A DNA stretch of 64,000 bases from Euglena gracilis (GCA_039621445.1 CP154955.1:62041668-62105667); one strand, 5' to 3'. Counted from the first letter of the stretch, positions 48,623-58,984 are shown. Program-made: numbers and translations. Notes: generated by a model from the letters alone, not told the origin.

Positions 48623-49801
48623 AGGGAGTTTAAAGCCCATTTCAAACTCCTCTACAGCAGGCTGGAAAATACATCAGAAGAAGACGCTTACAACCTGGTG
48701 GCTGAAAAAATGCCTGAAACGCAACGCAGAAGCTGCATCAGGGAACAGGACCGCAGAAATCAGGACAGACCGACACTGAAACTGAAAGGGGTCACGAACA
48801 TTATGAACGTCCCAGATGCAACAACGGAAGACATACGAGACCTGGTGGCAGCAACAGTGGGCACAGGTGAAAATTTTCAGGTGGCACGAGACGGACAAAA
48901 CTTCAGGATCCAACTGCACAGCAGCAGAGCTGCTGAACTGCTCCTGATGAAGAACGGTTCAACGCTGCTGACTGGACATAAACCACACTTCACACAGGTG
49001 CAAGCAAGACTGACTCTGGACGAACTGTTCCAACGGGTGGAAACCGAACTCAGGTGCCAACAACAGTCCGACTCCCTGGGTAGGGGGTACAACGGCTGGC
49101 AGAACCAACCGCGTGAAAACAGATCACGGTCGATGGACCGCAGGGGTTACGTCAGGGAAGTCAAGGAGGAGGAGAAAACGACAAAATCCAGAAGTCGGAC
49201 ACCACCTTCCAGATCTCGACCCAACTCCCCTGGACCTCGAACCCCAACACGTGAAAAACCCAGACCCCCTTCTCCACGCCAACAAGTGCCCATGGCAGTT
49301 TCAGAACAGCCTGGCCAGAGACGGTACACCAACTGGTCAGACTGGGGACAGAACGACTGGGGCAAAGGCAAAGGAAAGGGGAAAGGTCAAAACTGGGGTT
49401 CAACCCAAAACTGGAACCAAAACTGGAATCAGAATTACGGCAAACGCTACGATTCAGGAAAGGGATACAACTCTGGGAAAGGAAACGATTCTGGGAAGGG
49501 GAGCGGGAAAGGAAAAGGCAAAGGGCAGCCACAGCCACAGCCAGCAACAACGAAAACTGAACCACAGACACAGCAAATCAATTCACAGGAGCCAGCCAAC
49601 CAGCCACAGGGACAGCCAAAGGCAGAAGCATCTTCCAGCAATTGCTGGCAGCCAGTTCAAAACGCAGAACGAACGGAAGTGAAGGGGCTGCGGCCTGAGG
49701 GTAGGGGACGAGAGGGGCGACTTTCTGCAGACACAACCGAAACAACAAAACAAAACAAGGGAACCAGGTCCAGAGCTGCAGCAGTCACACACACTGGGTA
49801 A
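48623..49801 (+). CDS. Element 1 gag, C-terminal core and RS/KG-rich tail
   Basis: REFKAHFKLLYSRLENTSEE follows a TGA (48620-48622) that replaces a tryptophan-like position. Residues to about 140 align with the element 2 gag C-core (LTLDELFQRVETEL with ITLDEIFRLVDDKL). Then follow an SR-rich segment (RSRTPPSRSRPNSPGPRTP) and (GKGKG)n with WNQNWNQNYGK repeats. No CCHC knuckle is found here, unlike element 2. Confidence 0.7.
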   Translation, partial: REFKAHFKLLYSRLENTSEEDAYNLVAEKMPETQRRSCIREQDRRNQDRPTLKLKGVTNIMNVPDATTEDIRDLVAATVGTGENFQVARDGQNFRIQLHSSRAAELLLMKNGSTLLTGHKPHFTQVQARLTLDELFQRVETELRCQQQSDSLGRGYNGWQNQPRENRSRSMDRRGYVREVKEEEKTTKSRSRTPPSRSRPNSPGPRTPTREKPRPPSPRQQVPMAVSEQPGQRRYTNWSDWGQNDWGKGKGKGKGQNWGSTQNWNQNWNQNYGKRYDSGKGYNSGKGNDSGKGSGKGKGKGQPQPQPATTKTEPQTQQINSQEPANQPQGQPKAEASSSNCWQPVQNAERTEVKGLRPEGRGREGRLSADTTETTKQNKGTRSRAAAVTHTG

Positions 49802-49859
49802 GGGAGGTAAGAAAAAGCCCCAAAAGAAAAACATCCTGACAAAAAAACGACTCCACAGC

Positions 49860-50402
49860 CCAGAACCGAAAAGGGAACAGGTCAGCTGCAGGTTCGGCAG
49901 AGCAGCTTCACGGTGGGTATCTGAAATCTACCACGTGAAGGAAGAAAAAATGACAGAAATTCTCTCACACTTCGGGGTCCAGCCCCAGCTGGATGCCTTT
50001 GCAACGGAAAAAAACAAAAGATTCCCGCAATGGTGGGGATCGGGCAGCCCAGATGGAACTGACGCATTTGAAAAAAACTGGCACGGAAAACTGCTGTGGA
50101 TGAACCCCCCATTCAGCAAAATTTCACAGGTGGTGAGAAAAATTCACACAGACGAGGCCCATGCACTCGTCATGGTACCCAGATGGGTTCACAGAAAATG
50201 GTACGGAGAAATCAAGAAACTGGCAGTGATGTCAATGTTCATCCCAGCGGGAAAACGAAACTGTTCGGTCAGGGTGACAAGAACTGCAGGAATACTCCGT
50301 GGCCTGTGGAAGTGTTTTTGGTATGCGGACACAAAACACGGTGCAAGTACCTACCAGGTTTCCACAAACATTTCACCCCCCTACACCCGACATCCAAGGT
50401 GA
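49860..50402 (+). CDS. Element 1 adenine-methyltransferase-like (NPPF) domain
   Basis: The core is FGVQPQLDAFATEKNKRFP, then DAFEKNWHGKLLWMNPPFSK (NPPF at 50103-50114) and ALVMVPRWVHRKW. The D-x-FA..P..W and NPPF/Y motifs are those of Dam-like amino-methyltransferase domains found in phages and in some retroelements (DIRS-type elements carry a related module). The frame opens left of the GTG at 49935 (FGRAASRWVSEIYH). No stop interrupts the core; the C-terminus past about 50330 is doubtful. Element 2 has nothing comparable. Function is inferred from motifs only. Confidence 0.6.
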   Translation, partial: PEPKREQVSCRFGRAASRWVSEIYHVKEEKMTEILSHFGVQPQLDAFATEKNKRFPQWWGSGSPDGTDAFEKNWHGKLLWMNPPFSKISQVVRKIHTDEAHALVMVPRWVHRKWYGEIKKLAVMSMFIPAGKRNCSVRVTRTAGILRGLWKCFWYADTKHGASTYQVSTNISPPYTRHPR

Positions 50403-50564
50403 GGTTCGGCACAGCCCACGAGTACCCGCCAGTGGAGGACGAGGTGGAGGGTGGTGAACAAAAACCCGATTTGGGGACAGAAAAACCACAGAAACACATC
50501 AGAAAACTGCAGGAGGCAGCCACAGCGACACCAGAACGGGCCACAGCAAAATAAAAAAAAAAAA

Positions 50565-51070
50565 ATGCTGGACCTGTTCCGTGGAACAAAATCGGTCAGC
50601 AAGGTGTATGAAAAAATGAATTTCCAGGTGGTGACGGTGGAGATCAGACCCCATGTTGAAAGCGGATTACCAGGTGGACGTGCTGGACTGGGACTTCAGA
50701 AAACATTTAAAAAACCTGGCGAATTCCACACGGTGGTGTGTGGGGTTCCTGTACAGAATTCAGCATTGCCCTGACGACAAGACCCAGAAACCTGGAAAAA
50801 GGAGACAGCCTTGCAAAGAAAGCCCTGGACATTGTGCAATTTCTGCAGCCGCAGAAATGCTGATTGGCAAACACAAGGTACGGAGACCTGGGAAAGCGAG
50901 ATCACATGAAACAGTACCAAAAAATTAAAGTGGATAACTGTAAATACACAGACTGAGGTTACAAAAAACCAACACGAATCTGGGGCAGCCCTGACATCCT
51001 GCAGGTACAAGCAAAACGGTGTGACAGGAAAACCTGCAAGAACCTGGACCCGAACGGTGGTGGTCACCTG
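50565..51070 (+). pseudogene. Element 1 C5-cytosine methyltransferase, decayed
   Basis: MLDLFRGTKSVSKVYEKM is motif I (SAM binding). After frameshifts, SCTEFS carries the catalytic-loop Cys (TGT 50750-50752; the family has P-C). Then come TRPRNLEKGDSLAKKALDIV and YKKPTRIWG, each matching the element 2 enzyme. Two TGA codons stand where element 2 has tryptophan (in FWRIENP and CWGYQ). At least two frameshifts separate motif I from the catalytic loop, so the copy is inactive. From the catalytic loop on, it shares the frame of the protease. Confidence 0.82.
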
Positions 51071-51775
51071 GTGAAACTCAGCAACAAACGCAACATTCCA
51101 GCCTTCAAAAAATCCAGGATCACAAAACAACTGATCCAGGACCTGGCGGGGTTCAACGAACGGCTACGGCAAACCAGCCAAGCCCAGGCCGCGCAGCAAC
51201 AACCGCTGCAGCAGCCCAGCCCTGCCCAGACTGCACGACAAAACTTGCTCTCACAGCCCAGCCCAGGACTGACAGGTCAACAGCCAAACCCAGATTCAAC
51301 TGACAAAACAGAACCTGACCAAAACATTCGGCTTCCAAAACGACTGTGTGAACCGGTGTCCAAACTCCTGCTGGGGCACGTCATCAGCAGAAAGAATGCA
51401 AAACAACTCCTCATTGAAGTCCGTGCTGTGTTGCCGGACGGCAAAAAAATGTTCTTACAGGCCCTAATTGACACAGGAGCACAGGCAAACCTGGTGAAAA
51501 AGAACCTGATTCCCCAACAAAACTTCAGACGTTCACAAAAACCCTTGGCCCTGATCACAGCGGACGGAACAAGGATGGAAGGAGGACAACACGAAGTCAC
51601 CCTGGAACTGCAGTTTTCATCACGGGTGCACAACACGGACAGAACAAGGGAATGGTCCACCATTGGAACGTTTCATGACGCTGACATCCAAGTGGATGCC
51701 ATCCTCGGGTATCCGTGGATGGAACAACACCAACTGGGGCTGATTTCCCACACCTACAATCACTGGCCATCATAG
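51071..51775 (+). CDS. Element 1 aspartic protease region
   Basis: ALIDTGAQANLVKKNLI contains the retropepsin D-T-G triad (51470-51478). The flap/second strand region ends in VDAILGYPWMEQHQ. The N-terminal 90 residues are Q/P-rich and continue from the methyltransferase. Homologous to the element 2 protease (ALIDTGAQVNLIKAGLLE). Confidence 0.88.
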   Translation: MKLSNKRNIPAFKKSRITKQLIQDLAGFNERLRQTSQAQAAQQQPLQQPSPAQTARQNLLSQPSPGLTGQQPNPDSTDKTEPDQNIRLPKRLCEPVSKLLLGHVISRKNAKQLLIEVRAVLPDGKKMFLQALIDTGAQANLVKKNLIPQQNFRRSQKPLALITADGTRMEGGQHEVTLELQFSSRVHNTDRTREWSTIGTFHDADIQVDAILGYPWMEQHQLGLISHTYNHWPS

Positions 51776-52140
51776 GTGAACCACTGCGGCTCCTGTCCAG
51801 TTGGCACCAGCTGAAGGAACAAAAACACAGGGAACGGAAAATACACCAACTTCAGAAAAACATTTCGGCAGTGCGGGCAATGAATTTGCAGATTCCTGCT
51901 GAAGCGGGCCAGGACGAGGAAAAACTGTTTGAAGACGAAACAACACTGGAAACACTGGCAAAACAATTTCAGAAATCGGCAAAGAAATCTGACAGGGTTC
52001 ACGGTATTGTGGTGGTGCCAGAAGGACAGGAAATACAAGGCGAAAAGGTGGCTGAACTGGTGAAAAAACTGCGCAGGACTATGAAGGAGTGGTCTTGCGA
52101 GACAAACTCTTCCCAGACCCCCCAGAACGCGGAGCACTAG
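51776..52140 (+). CDS. Element 1 protease-RT linker
   Basis: Open frame of charged helical sequence (LAKQFQKSAKKSDRVHG, VAELVKKLRRTMKEW). It ends in a TAG (52138-52140) in the same frame as the RT that follows, so this stop lies inside pol. No domain recognised. Confidence 0.5.
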
Positions 52141-52690
52141 GGTTATAGGAAAATCGAACTGAAACCTGGAACAGTGGCGAAAAAGCAAAGACCCATCCAC
52201 ATGACAGGAGAACGCCGACAGGCACTCATCGACATGGTGGACGAATGGGTTAGGGACCTGGAAGTGGAAGACGGGAGGAGTGACTGGCCCAGCCCCACGT
52301 TCGCGGTGGCCAAAAAAGGTGGAAAATGGAGAGGGGTAGTGGATTTCAGAGCACTGAACGAGGCAACAATCACAGACGCCCATCCCCTCCCTAGGATAGA
52401 AGACATCCTAGTTCAACAAGGACAACGGGCCATGTACAGTGTACTGGACCTGAAAGACGCCTTCCACCAGGTGCCACTGAAAACAGAGTCCAGACCCTAC
52501 ACCTGCTGCAGCACACCTAAGGGAACAAAACAGTGGAGATTAGTGGTCATGGGAATGAAAAACGGTGTACCGATTTTCCAGCGGGTGATCGAGTACAGCC
52601 TGGAGGAGGTACAGGACATTGCAAATCCCTACGTGGACGACATAATCGTAGAAACCATATGGCAGGGGTCAGAAGAAAAACCCTCGAACA
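52141..52690 (+). pseudogene. Element 1 reverse transcriptase, palm and fingers
   Basis: Motifs in order: PTFAVAKKGGKWRGVVDFRA, DAHPLPRIEDIL, YSVLDLKDAFHQVPL, FQRVIEYSL and the catalytic YVDD at 52630-52641. A frameshift near 52675 separates this from the thumb/RNase H frame. The order and spacing are those of Ty3/gypsy RT. Confidence 0.9.
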
Positions 52691-53918
52691 ACACGACAAG
52701 GACATCAGAAGGGTGATGGAGGCACTGAAAGAACAGCAACACGTGGCAGACATCAAGAAATGCAAATTTTTTGTGAAAGAGGTGGAATTCTGTGGACACG
52801 TGCTTGGTGGTGGACAACGAAAACCAGCACCTGGGAAACTAAGGGCCTTGGAAAAATGGGAGGAACCCAAAACGGTCACAGCCCTGCGGGCATTCCTGGG
52901 ATTCACAAACTACTACGCCTCATACATCCCAGGGTACGCGGAATTGGCAGCGGACCTAATGGAAAAACTGAAGGTAAAAAAAGGACAGGGGAAGGAAGGA
53001 AGCCTGACACCTGTGTTTTTCGGTGAAAAGGAACGAACAGCCTTCCATACCATCAAAGAAAAACTGCTCGGAAGCCTGAAACTGCAAACAGTGAACCCAG
53101 ACAAACCGTTCATACTCAGGGTGGATGCAAGTGGCAGAGCCGTAGGTGCGGCTCTGGAACAATTTGCGGAGGACACTGCAGAAAAACCAGACCCAACAAC
53201 AGCCATGACCAAAAAAACAGTACCTGTAGCTTTCTGTTCACGAAAACTGACACCGGGGCAGGTTCGCTCGTGGTCTCCTAGGGAGAAGGAGACCTACGCA
53301 GTGATCCTGGCCCTGCAAAAATGGGCTGCCTGGATAGGAATGCAACCGGCACTGGTGTTGACGGACCACAAGTCCATTGAGGCATGGGCAACGGAGGCGC
53401 TGGACACCCCCAGTGGACCAGCTGGACGTAGGGCTAGGTGGCACGAACTGCTTTCGCGGTTCGACATAACCGTTGCATACGTACCTGGCAAAGACAACAC
53501 GGTCGCCGATGCCTTGAGTAGGTGGGCCTACCCCGCCTCACAGGCATTCGCAGACGTGAGTATCCACGGGACTGAGGAGGACGACCGACTCATGAAAGAA
53601 ATCATCAAACAGGAGGAAAAGGAACAGAAAAATTGTATGGTGATCAACGTGGCAGACCTGACACAGGCACAAAAACAACTTCAAGAACCCGTCACTGTGG
53701 CCGTCACAACAAGGGGGGGAGCCAAAACGGGTGAAGATCCGCCCACAGTGCCTAGTTCAACGGAAAACGGTGACACCCCTCAAAAAATTTCAAAACCACC
53801 TCAAAAACCTGCAAAAACGACAAAGAAATGGCTTGTGAAGGAAACGACTGTGTGGAACCAAGCAAAAAACTGGCTGAGGCAACCCCAAGGGAGACCACGG
53901 ATGAGGCAGGAAACCTGA
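52676..53918 (+). CDS. Element 1 RT thumb and RNase H
   Basis: LEQHDKDIRRVMEALKEQQH and CKFFVKEVEFCGHVL are the RT connection, and FLGFTNYYASYIPGYA the thumb. RNase H motifs are FILRVDASGRAVGAALEQ, SPREKETYAVILALQ and LVLTDHKSIE, plus YVPGKDNTVADALSR. The C-terminal tail is T/K/P-rich and overlaps the integrase frame by 91 bp. Confidence 0.9.
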
Positions 53919-55264
53919 TCCGACCAGACCAACCAAAAAACAAAACCCCAGAAAATTCAAACACGGCCGAGGGACCATCCACTGAGGAAGACCCACCAAG
54001 GCGAAGACCCCTGGAAGAGGACCCTGTCGAACCCCTAACAACAACAGACTCAACAAAACAACAGGACACGCAAGGTGCGTCATCCTCAACGGGGACACCC
54101 GTTGGACCTCCATCAAGGGGAGTGCACGCCCCGGAGCTTCAACAGGGGGAACCGAAAGGGGTGATGGACAGGGAATGGAAGAACGAGTACGAAAGTTGCC
54201 CAAGGTGGGGACCTGTGCTCAAGGACCTGAAGGGAACGGGGTTCAAAAACTGGCCTGACGGGTACCGATTCGACAACGGCAGGCTCTACAAAAACGGACT
54301 CCTGTGTGTACCAAGTGGGTTGACTGGAAACGTAATTCAGGAACATCACGAAACAGCCCGGCACCCAGGGTCAGCCCGACTGTGGGACCAGATGGGAAGG
54401 TGGTTTGCGTTTGCGGACAACCAGGATGCAAAAAAACTGACAGGCAAAATGATGACCATGTGTGAAACCTGCCAAGCAACAGAACCCAGCCACTTACCAT
54501 ACAAGTGCCCCATTGAACCGACACCAATTCCTGCACACCTGATGGACAGTGTTGCTATCGATTTGTTCTCTCTACCTGAAACGACTTTTGAAGGCAAAAA
54601 ATCCGACACGTTGGCGTTGTGTGTGGACAGGCTAAGTGGGTGGATGGTTGCAACCCCCCACCTGGCCAAGGGACTCACAGCGGAAAAGGTTGGAAAAGAA
54701 ATGTTCAAACAGTGGGGAATTTTCGGGATACCCTCGGTGCTGAGCTCCGACCGGGGCTCCCACTTCACAGCCGGTTGGTGGAAAACACTGTGTGCTGCCC
54801 ACGGGGTCCGTGTGGCGTACGGGCAGGCATACCACCACCAAGCCAACGGACGGGCTGAGGTAGCGGGTCAACAAGTCCTCCGAAAACTGGCAAAACTGGC
54901 TGCTGAGAAAGGGGTACCCTGGGTTGAACTCCTACCGAACGCCTTGAGGGCCCTACGCGACGTCCCAGGTGAAACGGGATTGTCACCGTACGAAATTGTG
55001 TTTGGCAGGCACAGACCGTTGGCGGGATTGCCATACCAACCACAAAAGGAAGCGGAAGGGGCCACAACGTTCTTGGAAAGGATGAAAGAACAAGACCAGT
55101 GGGTGAGCCTGGTCCTGAACGAAAAACAACGTGAACGGGCTGAAACGGTGAACAAAAACGCTGAGAACCACCTGCCTTGGAAATCGGTTCCAAAGTCTGG
55201 TATCAACCTGAAAGACAACCTGGTACAGACAAACTCGAACCGAAGTGGAAAGGACCTGCGGTGA
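53828..55264 (+). CDS. Element 1 integrase
   Basis: The N-terminal zinc finger is HHETARHPGSARLW..CETCQ (HHCC). Catalytic residues are D in AIDLFS (54560-54562), D in SSDRGSHF (54749-54751) and E in NGRAEVAGQQ (54857-54859), a D,D-35-E arrangement. The first 110 residues are an S/T/P-rich linker. The core frame is intact; a frameshift near 55185 separates it from the C-terminal GPY/F and chromodomain part. Confidence 0.92.
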   Translation: MACEGNDCVEPSKKLAEATPRETTDEAGNLIRPDQPKNKTPENSNTAEGPSTEEDPPRRRPLEEDPVEPLTTTDSTKQQDTQGASSSTGTPVGPPSRGVHAPELQQGEPKGVMDREWKNEYESCPRWGPVLKDLKGTGFKNWPDGYRFDNGRLYKNGLLCVPSGLTGNVIQEHHETARHPGSARLWDQMGRWFAFADNQDAKKLTGKMMTMCETCQATEPSHLPYKCPIEPTPIPAHLMDSVAIDLFSLPETTFEGKKSDTLALCVDRLSGWMVATPHLAKGLTAEKVGKEMFKQWGIFGIPSVLSSDRGSHFTAGWWKTLCAAHGVRVAYGQAYHHQANGRAEVAGQQVLRKLAKLAAEKGVPWVELLPNALRALRDVPGETGLSPYEIVFGRHRPLAGLPYQPQKEAEGATTFLERMKEQDQWVSLVLNEKQRERAETVNKNAENHLPWKSVPKSGINLKDNLVQTNSNRSGKDLR

Positions 55265-55779
55265 TGTTGGAACGGGTAGGACAGCACTCTTATGTGGTTG
55301 AACTTCGTCCCAAAAACCGACAACCTGCCCACCGCTCACAACTCAAACCCCACGTGGAGGACCTCTACAACACAACCCCTGTCCCCCTCTACTTTTGGTC
55401 GGGCAAGGCACAGGAGTTGGAGGTCGGACCTGACGAATGGGAGGTTGACAAAGTGCTGAACCACCGCAGAAAAGACGGAAAACTTCACTTTTTGATTCAG
55501 TGGAAAGACTGGCACCCGTCTGACACACAGTGGGAACCCCTGAACCACTTCTTCCTCCGAACGAACAAAGAAGTGGTCCAATACTGCAAAGAACGGGACT
55601 TGGCCGTGGATGTGAGAGAGTTGCTTGATGGAAGGAGAGACACATGTCACATACCCCTGGGCCCCCTCACAGACACCGTCACGTCGACACCCCGAACGAC
55701 CCTAAAGCCAACCCCAACCCTACCACCAATACCAACCTCGACTGACTTGAACTACACACCTGTGACAAAACCTGCCTGA
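55177..55779 (+). CDS. Element 1 integrase C-terminus and chromodomain
   Basis: KVWYQPERQ..KLEPKWKGP and HSYVVELRP form the GPY/F-like module. EWEVDKVLNHRRKDGKLHFL followed by IQWKDWHPSDTQWEPLNHF is a complete chromodomain with its aromatic positions. The tail (TPTLPPIPTST) is proline/threonine-rich. Chromodomains of this kind direct integration to marked chromatin. Confidence 0.92.
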   Translation: MEIGSKVWYQPERQPGTDKLEPKWKGPAVMLERVGQHSYVVELRPKNRQPAHRSQLKPHVEDLYNTTPVPLYFWSGKAQELEVGPDEWEVDKVLNHRRKDGKLHFLIQWKDWHPSDTQWEPLNHFFLRTNKEVVQYCKERDLAVDVRELLDGRRDTCHIPLGPLTDTVTSTPRTTLKPTPTLPPIPTSTDLNYTPVTKPA

Positions 55780-56779
55780 CTGAAAAAACGACAACACGGG
55801 CCTGGGCAGCACCCACGGCCAGCCCACCTGAACCTGAACCGCTGGCCAGCTCAACTCGACCCAGCCCAACTGTCCCGTACAAGACCAGATCCGACCCGAC
55901 TTGACTGACCTCAAGTGCCTCTCTTCAGCCAATCAATCCATTCTTCAATTCGTCATCGTTGTTGTTGTGGGTTGGGATCCCCCCGTGGAGAACGAACCTA
56001 CCCCCCTGAACTTGGCCAGCCTACCTGTAAAAAACAAAACGCAGCCCCCAACCCCAACCGTAGCTGCCAGCGAAATTTGGGCAAACGGTGGAAGGGGAAC
56101 CTGACTTAGATCCAAAAACGCAGACCTGGCCGACCCCGGGCCACCGGCCTGGGGGGGGGACGAGGCCCCGCCACAGCACCTGACCTCGCACAAACCAGCC
56201 TACTCCCCAAAAAAATACAAAAATACAAAAAAAACATTGTCCTTGACCCAGCCTGATTATTAACCGAAACCCAGCCTTCACCTGATTTTTATTAAAATTC
56301 GTCCCCGGCCGGAGCCTGACCGTTTGGCCTGGGGGGGGGGGGGGCTGGAAGACCCCAGCTGGACCAACCCCCCACCGAACAGACACCAAGCCCAGACACC
56401 GAATTGGCTAACCGAACCGAAAACGGCTGTCTAGGACCCTGACCGTGACAAAACAACTCACCTGGCCTGGGAATAAAAATTTCCTGAAAATTTAACCGTG
56501 GCTGGCGCTTGGTTCACAACGGCGCCTGCCCACCCCCCAACGACAAACAGCCCTAAGCGGGCTGGGGGGGACAACCCACCCGGCCCCGCACAGACCCAAC
56601 TGTCAAAGGAGAACATTTGACTCAGCCCCCCGGCCATAAAACGAACCTGACCGGCACAGCCCCCTGAGGGGGGGGGGGACCCTGAACCACAACGGTCCCC
56701 TCGCTCGCCCCCTCCTCACAACGAGTGCACTCCGCACCCCTTCCTGTTGGAGTCGTGAAGAGTTGTAAACAACTCCTTC
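55780..56779 (+). other. Element 1 3' untranslated region
   Basis: Between the chromodomain stop and the polypurine tract. It holds C-runs and G-runs (56147, 56330-56342, 56669-56680) and no supported reading frame. Confidence 0.7.
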
Positions 56780-56790
56780 GGGAAGGGGAG
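56780..56790 (+). other. Element 1 polypurine tract
   Basis: GGGAAGGGGAG directly precedes the TG of the right LTR, the normal place of the plus-strand primer. Confidence 0.85.
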
Positions 56791-57263
56791 TGTGAGTCAG
56801 GGGTGCTGAGTGCCCAAAACAACTTAACCTAACTGCCCAGCCTGATGACTCTGCAGCTAGGATTAGGCAAATCTTATTAGGAATTATCAATTAGCTGACC
56901 CCATTTGTCTGCACAGGGCTCTGTCTTGTTTTTGTCCGTTTCAAGTTCAAGAACTGAATTTTACCTTGGTGGCATCAATTATCATTCTTACCTGGACTTA
57001 ACGTACTTTTGGTTTTGGATCGGTGTGGTGGATTTGCTGAATTGCATGTGTTGTGCTGTTGGACTTGTGGATTTTTTCGAAGGAAAGCCAACCAACCCAC
57101 CTGTTTTCACCCAAAAAACCCACAAAAACAAAAAGAAAATGCAATTTTTGAAACAAGCCGCGAGGGGAATTGAAATCACCCTGGGCAGGGTAAAAGATCC
57201 TACGCAACGGGGTGCCGGCCCCGAGGGACTTGAAACTCCAGGGCGGGCACCACGGTTACAACA
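56791..57263 (+). repeat. Element 1 right LTR
   Basis: 473 bp, TGTGAG to ACAACA. It differs from the left LTR by about ten substitutions and a few 1-3 base indels, mostly in A/T homopolymers. Confidence 0.95.
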
Positions 57264-57267
57264 AGCC
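57264..57267 (+). repeat. Target-site duplication of element 1 (AGCC), right
   Basis: AGCC directly after the right LTR equals the four bases before the left LTR. Removing the element and one AGCC restores the pol frame of element 2. Confidence 0.8.
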
Positions 57268-58045
57268 TAACCCACATGCAATCTGACTCCTCCCTTTTCT
57301 CCTCACGAATTAGAGCCATGACATCTTCCTTGTCCTGCGCCGTGCCGTGGCGACTCACATCATTCACGGCTTCACTCGCAGGATATGCCCACCTGGAAAG
57401 GATATCCGCTATTGTGTTGTGCTTTCCAGGCACGCAACCCACTGTCAAATCATATTTTGACAGGAGTTGGTGCCATCGCGCCCTTCGGCCTAGGGGTCCG
57501 CTTGGGGTATCCAGGACCTCCTTTGCCCAGAATTCCAGGTTCCGGTGATCCGTCAACACCAAGACGGGTTGGAGGCCAATCCAAGACTCCCATTTTTGAA
57601 CGGCCGCTATTATGGCATATGTTTCCTGCTCCCTCGGCACCCAATTCCGTTGGCTGTCCGTGAGCTTCCTGCTCATGAACGCCACAGGGGATGTCTTTTT
57701 CGCCAAGACATCCTCCACTGTCGGTGCCCGAACCTCATCTATGAGTTGCTCCAACGTAGCCCCTATTGCATATTGGCTTGCGTCAGCTCTCAAGACGAAA
57801 GGCTTGTCGGGGTTCACCCTTTGCAAGATGAGCTCCCCACAAAGCCTTGATTTGATTTCCTGAAATGCCTCCTCGTCCTCCTTATCCCACGTGATTCGTT
57901 TCTTGGATCCCTTTTTCCCCTCGCTGCGTGGAATGTTCAACTTGTCTTGGAGTCGCGACACAACCTGTGCATACTCCTTGACATACGAACTGTAGTAGTT
58001 CGTAAAACCCAAAAATGCTCTAAGGGCCGTGATCGTCTGTGGCCT
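57268..58045 (-). pseudogene. Element 2 RT thumb and RNase H
   Basis: TITALRAFLGFTNYYSSYVK is the RT thumb. RNase H motifs are FVLRADASQYAIGATLEQ, PREQETYAIIAAVQKWESW and LVLTDHRNLEFW, plus VPGKHNTIADILSR. A TAA at 58046-58048 replaces the Glu codon seen in element 1 (EKWEEP). The frame runs without break to the insertion point of element 1. Confidence 0.9.
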
Positions 58046-58984
58046 TTACCATTTCTCAATGGCCCTGAGCTTGCCAGGTTCTGGTCTACGGGTACCGTTC
58101 TCCAGAACATGGTCGCAAAATGCAACCCCATTGACAAAAAACTTACACTTTCGGACATCACAGATCAATTTGGCATCCTTGAGGACTTCTAGCACCCGTC
58201 TCAGGTCCCTGTCGTGGGCTGCTAGGAGATCCTCCCCCTCCTCCACCCGAGTTCCAACCAAGATATCGTCGATGAAGGGGTCAGCTACATCCCTCACCGA
58301 TGATAAAACATCCTCCATCATCTGTTGGAACTGTTGACTGGCGTTTGTCAGACCCATTACATTTACCCTCCACTGGAAAACCCCCAGTGGAGTGTAACAA
58401 GCTGTGATGGGTCGACTATCTGGGTGTAAAGGTTGCTGGTGGAAGGCCTGCCGCAAATCCAGGATGGAAAATATTTGCCTTCCACCCTGTTTTACCAACA
58501 AATCTTCAATCACAGGTAGTGGATATGAGATCCTCCGAGTCTGAGAATTCGGACCTCTCATATCTACCACCTCTCGCCAGTCACCATCCTTTTTTGGAAC
58601 AACAAATGTATTGGACATCCATTCGCTGACCACCGATCCAATGTACCCCCGATCCTGCCATTCCTTTGTCACTTTTCAATGGGCCTCGAACTTCTCCCCA
58701 TGCAAGCGAAAAGGTTTGGCTCGGGTCGGTACGGCACCTTCCTTGAGGGGTATTGAAGCATACCCATATGGGCCTCTGACAGGTGGGTCCTTGAGCGGTT
58801 CCTTGTCAAAGACCACCCCGTCATAATCCCTCTGAATTTTTTCTCGCAGGTCAAAAATTCTGGGATCCACATTTTCCTCCTCACGTGCCTCAACAATGTT
58901 GCGTATGGCCTTGGAATTGCCCAGGTGCTGCAACGCCTTGGCAATGCGCCTCCTCTCAGCCCGGGTGAGATTTTTCACCGTCAC
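58046..58984 (-). pseudogene. Element 2 reverse transcriptase
   Basis: An N-terminal segment (LTRAERRRIAKALQHL) is followed by NTFVVPKKDGDWREVVDMRG, YPLPVIEDLL, FSILDLRQAFHQQPL, QWRVNVMGLTNASQQFQQMM and the catalytic FIDD (58265-58276, a variant of YVDD). A TGA at 58676-58678 sits in the frame between the N-terminal part and the fingers. Confidence 0.9.

Larger units (their letters stand above)
44876..57263 (+). mobile_element. Element 1: complete LTR retrotransposon (12.4 kb) nested in element 2
   Basis: The LTRs of 476 and 473 bp start TGTGAG and end ACAACA. The primer-binding site abuts the left LTR and a polypurine tract abuts the right one. Internal order: gag (N-terminal repeats, coiled coil, core, RS- and KG-rich tail), NPPF-type methyltransferase-like domain, decayed C5 methyltransferase, protease, RT, RNase H, integrase, chromodomain. 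All are plus strand. Frameshifts and stops break nearly every module, although the LTRs differ by only about ten substitutions and a few small indels. Confidence 0.93.

Noticed and set aside
46190-58678. UGA read as tryptophan in the retroelements
   Set aside because: Several TGA codons sit at tryptophan-like positions, but TAA and TAG codons and frameshifts also interrupt the same frames, and TGG is used for conserved Trp. Ordinary decay is simpler.
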